A stretch of DNA of 22,805 bases, taken from UBA4312 sp040266995. Its GTDB lineage: Bacteria > Bacillota_I > Bacilli_A > Erysipelotrichales > Erysipelotrichaceae. Where the stretch lies: contig JAWRHV010000024.1 of NCBI GenBank assembly GCA_040266995.1, positions 1-22,805 on the forward strand, in the 5' to 3' direction. How positions within the stretch are numbered: position 1 is the first letter of the stretch; each line of letters opens with the position of its first letter. The notes beneath the pieces were generated by a model that ran no database searches, had not been told where the DNA came from, and worked only from the letters and a program-made list of their open reading frames with translations. Below, in pieces: positions 19,813-22,805 of the stretch. The translations under genes were made by a program, and so were the position numbers.

Positions 19813-22805
19813 ATTCTGTAATTTCCAAGGATTCCGGAACCAGCTCTTTAACTTCTGCTGTATTCTCGGATACGATCTTATTAAACTCATCATCCTTAGG
19901 AGCCGGATTCATTCGTTCCATCCTTTTTTCACGAAGTTCTTTTGCCTTCTGGGCTACCAACTCGTTCTGTGGACGGCTTCCACGGCAACCGGTTCCGGCT
20001 GGAATCAGTTTACCGATCATTACGTTTTCCTTCATTCCTTGCAGATAATCGCGTTTACCCTTAATTGTCGCATCTGTCAATACCTTAGTGGTTTCCTGGA
20101 AACTTGCTGCTGATAAGAAGGAATCTGTTTCCACTGAAGATTTGGAAATACCTAACAATACCGGTTTGAATTTTGCAGGCGTTTTTCCTGACAACAGAGC
20201 TTCCCGGTTGATATTGGTGATCATATTCAATGATAACTGTACGCCGACATTGACATCTGTATCGCCACTGTCCACAACGATGACCTTTTTCATCATCTGC
20301 ATGATCATAACTTCCAGGTGCTTGTCACTGATTTCAATACCTTGCGACTGATACACCTTCTTTACTTCTTTTAAGATGTAATCCTGTACTTCACGTACAC
20401 CGGCTACACGCAGCAATTCTTTAGGATCCAGCGGCCCTTCTGTCAAAGCCACACCGGCTTCGATTTCTTTTCCGACCGCAACCCACGGACGCAGTGTCTG
20501 GTTTGCGTTGATCTTATGCGATACGCTTTCCTTTTCACTGGTGATAATTACTTCTTGACGCATTGTTCCTTCAATACGTTCGATCGAAGTAATGGTTCCG
20601 GTAATCTGTGCAATAGCAGCCACACCCTTTGGACAACGTGCTTCAAATAATTCCTCAACACGCGGTAAACCTTGGGTAATGTCTCCGGTACCTGCACCAG
20701 CCACACCACCGGTATGGAATGTACGCATGGTTAACTGTGTACCAGGTTCACCGATAGACTGCGCTGCCATAACACCGATAGCTTCACCAACTTCGACATC
20801 TTTTCCGGTTGCCATATTCTTACCGTAACACTTACGACAGATTCCTGTACGTGATTTACAAGTAAAGACAGACCGAATAAAAATTCCTTCGATGCCGGCA
20901 TTGACGATCGCCTTGGCAATTTCATCTGTAATGTATTCATCACTGCCAATGATCAGTTCTCCGGTCGTCGGATCAAAGACATCCTGTTTTGTATAGCGAC
21001 CATTGATACGATCCTGGAAAGATTCAATAATCGTATTGGTTTTACGGTCTACCAGGTTTTCTACCCAGTATCCCTTATCTGTACCACAATCATCGTCCTT
21101 GATGATCACACCTTGTGCCACATCAACCAGACGACGGGTCAAGTATCCAGATTCAGCAGTTTTTAACGCTGTGTCGGTCAAACCTTTACGTACACCATGT
21201 GTAGAGGTAAAGAATTCGGATACGTTCAGCCCTTCACGGAAACATGAATAGATTGGTACCTCGATCAAGCTTGGAACGAATTCGCCATGTGCTGATTTCG
21301 CATGACCCGGACGCGCCATCAGTCCACGCATACCAGCCAGCTGCGTAAAGTTCGAACGGTTACCACGGGCTCCGGAGTCCGCCATCATAAAGATCGGATT
21401 CTTGCGGTCCATGTTCTCTACCAGACTGTCCGCTATATCATTTTTAATACGGTCCCAAAGGTTGTTCAGATGGTTTTCCCATTCCGGCATGGTCAACATA
21501 CCTTTCTTTTGGAAATACTTTAACTGTTCCGCCTTTTCCTGACCTTCTTTTACTTTTTCTTCTTTATTCGGAGCAACTTCAATGTCGCTTAACGCAACCG
21601 TAATACCGGCAACCGTTGAATACCGGAATCCCAGATCTTTGATCTGGTCCAGTATTTCAGCTGTCTGGTCAACGGAATAACGCGCAAACACTTCGGCAAT
21701 GACCTTACCTAAGTCTTTCTTCTTGACGGCACCGGCCACCGGTAATTCCTCGATATACTTTTTGATATCCTGTCCCTGACGGATGAAGTATTGATCCGGC
21801 GTATGCTCGAAATTGCTCTTGGACACTTCCTCAATAAACGGGAAGTCTGCCGGGAACATGCTGTTGAAAATGATCTTACCCGGTGTTGTTACCAGATAGT
21901 CATCGGCATGGATCGGATCAAAGGATGTCTTGTTCAATCCCTTTACCGGTACGGCAATACGGGAATGCAGATGGATCAAATGCGACTTGTAAGCCATAGC
22001 CACTTCATCTACATCCAAGAATACATGCCCTTCGTTGGAGGCAAATATACGCCACATCTTCGCTTCATCCGGGCAGTCAGACTGCTCATAGCGGTCCGCT
22101 TCCTTCAACAGCTCCTCTTTGGTTTCCTCCATGGTCAGATAATAGTTACCCATAACCATATCCTGGCCCGGCGTAACGATTGGTTTACCGTCTTTCGGAC
22201 CCAGAATGTTGTGGGAACCTAACATCATGATCAAGGCTTCAGCACGTGCTTCCTCACTCAGAGGTACGTGGATAGCCATCTGGTCACCATCAAAGTCCGC
22301 ATTGAAGGCTGTACATACCAACGGATGCAGACGCATTGCACGTCCTTCTACCAGCTTTGGCAAGAATGCCTGGATTCCCAGACGGTGCAGCGTTGGGGCA
22401 CGGTTCATCAATACAGGGTAGCCGTCAATGACCTTCTCCACTACATCCCAGATTCTAGGATCCTGACGTTCGATCAGTTTTTCGGCATTTTTCGGGTTTG
22501 CGGCCAATCCTTCGTTCACGATTTCATTGATAATGAAAGGTTTAAACAGATTGACTGCCATTTCACGTGGAATACCACACTGGTACATCTTCAGATCCGG
22601 TCCTACGGCAATAACCGAACGACCGGAGAAGTCTACACGCTTTCCTAACAGGTTCTGACGGAAACGACCTTGTTTACCCTTCAGGGAATGTGACAAGGAT
22701 TTTAACGGACGGCTTCCGGCACCGGTAATCGGTTTGGAACGACGACCATTATCGATCAACGCATCCACCGCTTCCTGCAGCATACGTTTTTCGTTCTGCA
22801 CAATG
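19811..22805 (-). CDS. rpoC: RNA polymerase beta' subunit, incomplete at the right edge
   Basis: About 998 C-terminal residues are present; the N-terminal part lies beyond the window (the frame is open to the edge, reading I-V-QNEKRMLQEAVDAL). The catalytic NADFDGDQM loop binds the active-site Mg. The bridge helix region (GARGNRSNFTQLAGMRGLMA), the second zinc site (C...CKSRTGICRKC) and the trigger loop region (QSIGEPGTQLTMRTFHTGG) are intact. There is no large SI3-type insertion in the trigger loop, as usual for Bacillota. The protein ends in an acidic tail (ESLEITE). rpoB would be expected upstream, outside the window. Confidence 0.98.
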   Translation of the reverse strand, partial: IVQNEKRMLQEAVDALIDNGRRSKPITGAGSRPLKSLSHSLKGKQGRFRQNLLGKRVDFSGRSVIAVGPDLKMYQCGIPREMAVNLFKPFIINEIVNEGLAANPKNAEKLIERQDPRIWDVVEKVIDGYPVLMNRAPTLHRLGIQAFLPKLVEGRAMRLHPLVCTAFNADFDGDQMAIHVPLSEEARAEALIMMLGSHNILGPKDGKPIVTPGQDMVMGNYYLTMEETKEELLKEADRYEQSDCPDEAKMWRIFASNEGHVFLDVDEVAMAYKSHLIHLHSRIAVPVKGLNKTSFDPIHADDYLVTTPGKIIFNSMFPADFPFIEEVSKSNFEHTPDQYFIRQGQDIKKYIEELPVAGAVKKKDLGKVIAEVFARYSVDQTAEILDQIKDLGFRYSTVAGITVALSDIEVAPNKEEKVKEGQEKAEQLKYFQKKGMLTMPEWENHLNNLWDRIKNDIADSLVENMDRKNPIFMMADSGARGNRSNFTQLAGMRGLMARPGHAKSAHGEFVPSLIEVPIYSCFREGLNVSEFFTSTHGVRKGLTDTALKTAESGYLTRRLVDVAQGVIIKDDDCGTDKGYWVENLVDRKTNTIIESFQDRINGRYTKQDVFDPTTGELIIGSDEYITDEIAKAIVNAGIEGIFIRSVFTCKSRTGICRKCYGKNMATGKDVEVGEAIGVMAAQSIGEPGTQLTMRTFHTGGVAGAGTGDITQGLPRVEELFEARCPKGVAAIAQITGTITSIERIEGTMRQEVIITSEKESVSHKINANQTLRPWVAVGKEIEAGVALTEGPLDPKELLRVAGVREVQDYILKEVKKVYQSQGIEISDKHLEVMIMQMMKKVIVVDSGDTDVNVGVQLSLNMITNINREALLSGKTPAKFKPVLLGISKSSVETDSFLSAASFQETTKVLTDATIKGKRDYLQGMKENVMIGKLIPAGTGCRGSRPQNELVAQKAKELREKRMERMNPAPKDDEFNKIVSENTAEVKELVPESLEITE

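Overview
The window looks like a chromosomal segment of a low-to-mid GC Bacillota (Firmicutes) bacterium. Shine-Dalgarno sequences are strong (AGGAGG), promoters are sigma-A-like (TTGACx, 17 nt, TATAAT), RpoC has no large SI3-type insertion, and tRNAs are densely clustered. An Erysipelotrichia-like host is a guess from overall protein flavour and is not proven. I see no mobile element, CRISPR array or phage gene.

Layout, left to right. Positions 1-483 (minus) hold the head of a ribosomal protein/translation operon: infA, rpmJ and the first codon of rpsM, with its own promoter. Positions 459-1250 (minus) hold eight tRNA genes in two four-gene blocks. Each block begins with Val(TAC) and ends with Gly(TCC), each has a promoter, and the array ends in a rho-independent terminator. 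Positions 1273-15293 (minus) hold one long colinear set of 16 genes, transcribed from a near-consensus promoter at 15265-15293. Three tandem palindromes sit on or just after the start site of that promoter. Gene order in transcription is: FTR1 iron permease, P19/Tpd-type iron lipoprotein, DUF2318 membrane Fe-S-type protein, two FtsX-type permeases, their ATPase, an FMN-binding lipoprotein, an unrecognised CxxC membrane-anchored protein, fumarate reductase-like cytochrome b (C), flavoprotein (A) and iron-sulfur (B) subunits, a second FtsX permease with its ATPase, CcdA, a TlpA-like thioredoxin and a DUF4418 protein. From the 168-aa protein to TlpA most junctions are 1-4 bp overlaps, so these genes are translationally coupled.

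Positions 15325-16988 hold a small divergent locus: a redoxin-like protein without an active-site cysteine pair (minus), facing a degenerate MreB/actin-like gene coupled to a 48-aa two-helix membrane protein (plus). A 70-aa gene and an SNF-family sodium symporter follow on the minus strand. asnA (plus) converges with rpoC (minus, incomplete at the right edge) on a shared bidirectional terminator.

How the genes may work together. FTR1, P19, DUF2318, the paired FtsX/ATPase and a TlpA-like protein are the known components of the FTR1-P19 iron uptake systems of Campylobacter and some Gram-positive bacteria. What stands out here is that a complete fumarate reductase-like FrdCAB module, a flavinylatable FMN lipoprotein and a CcdA/TlpA thiol-electron shuttle share the same transcription unit. 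I infer that the operon couples membrane and extracytoplasmic electron transfer to iron acquisition, under control of a metal-responsive (probably DtxR-family) repressor. No part of that coupling is proven by sequence alone.
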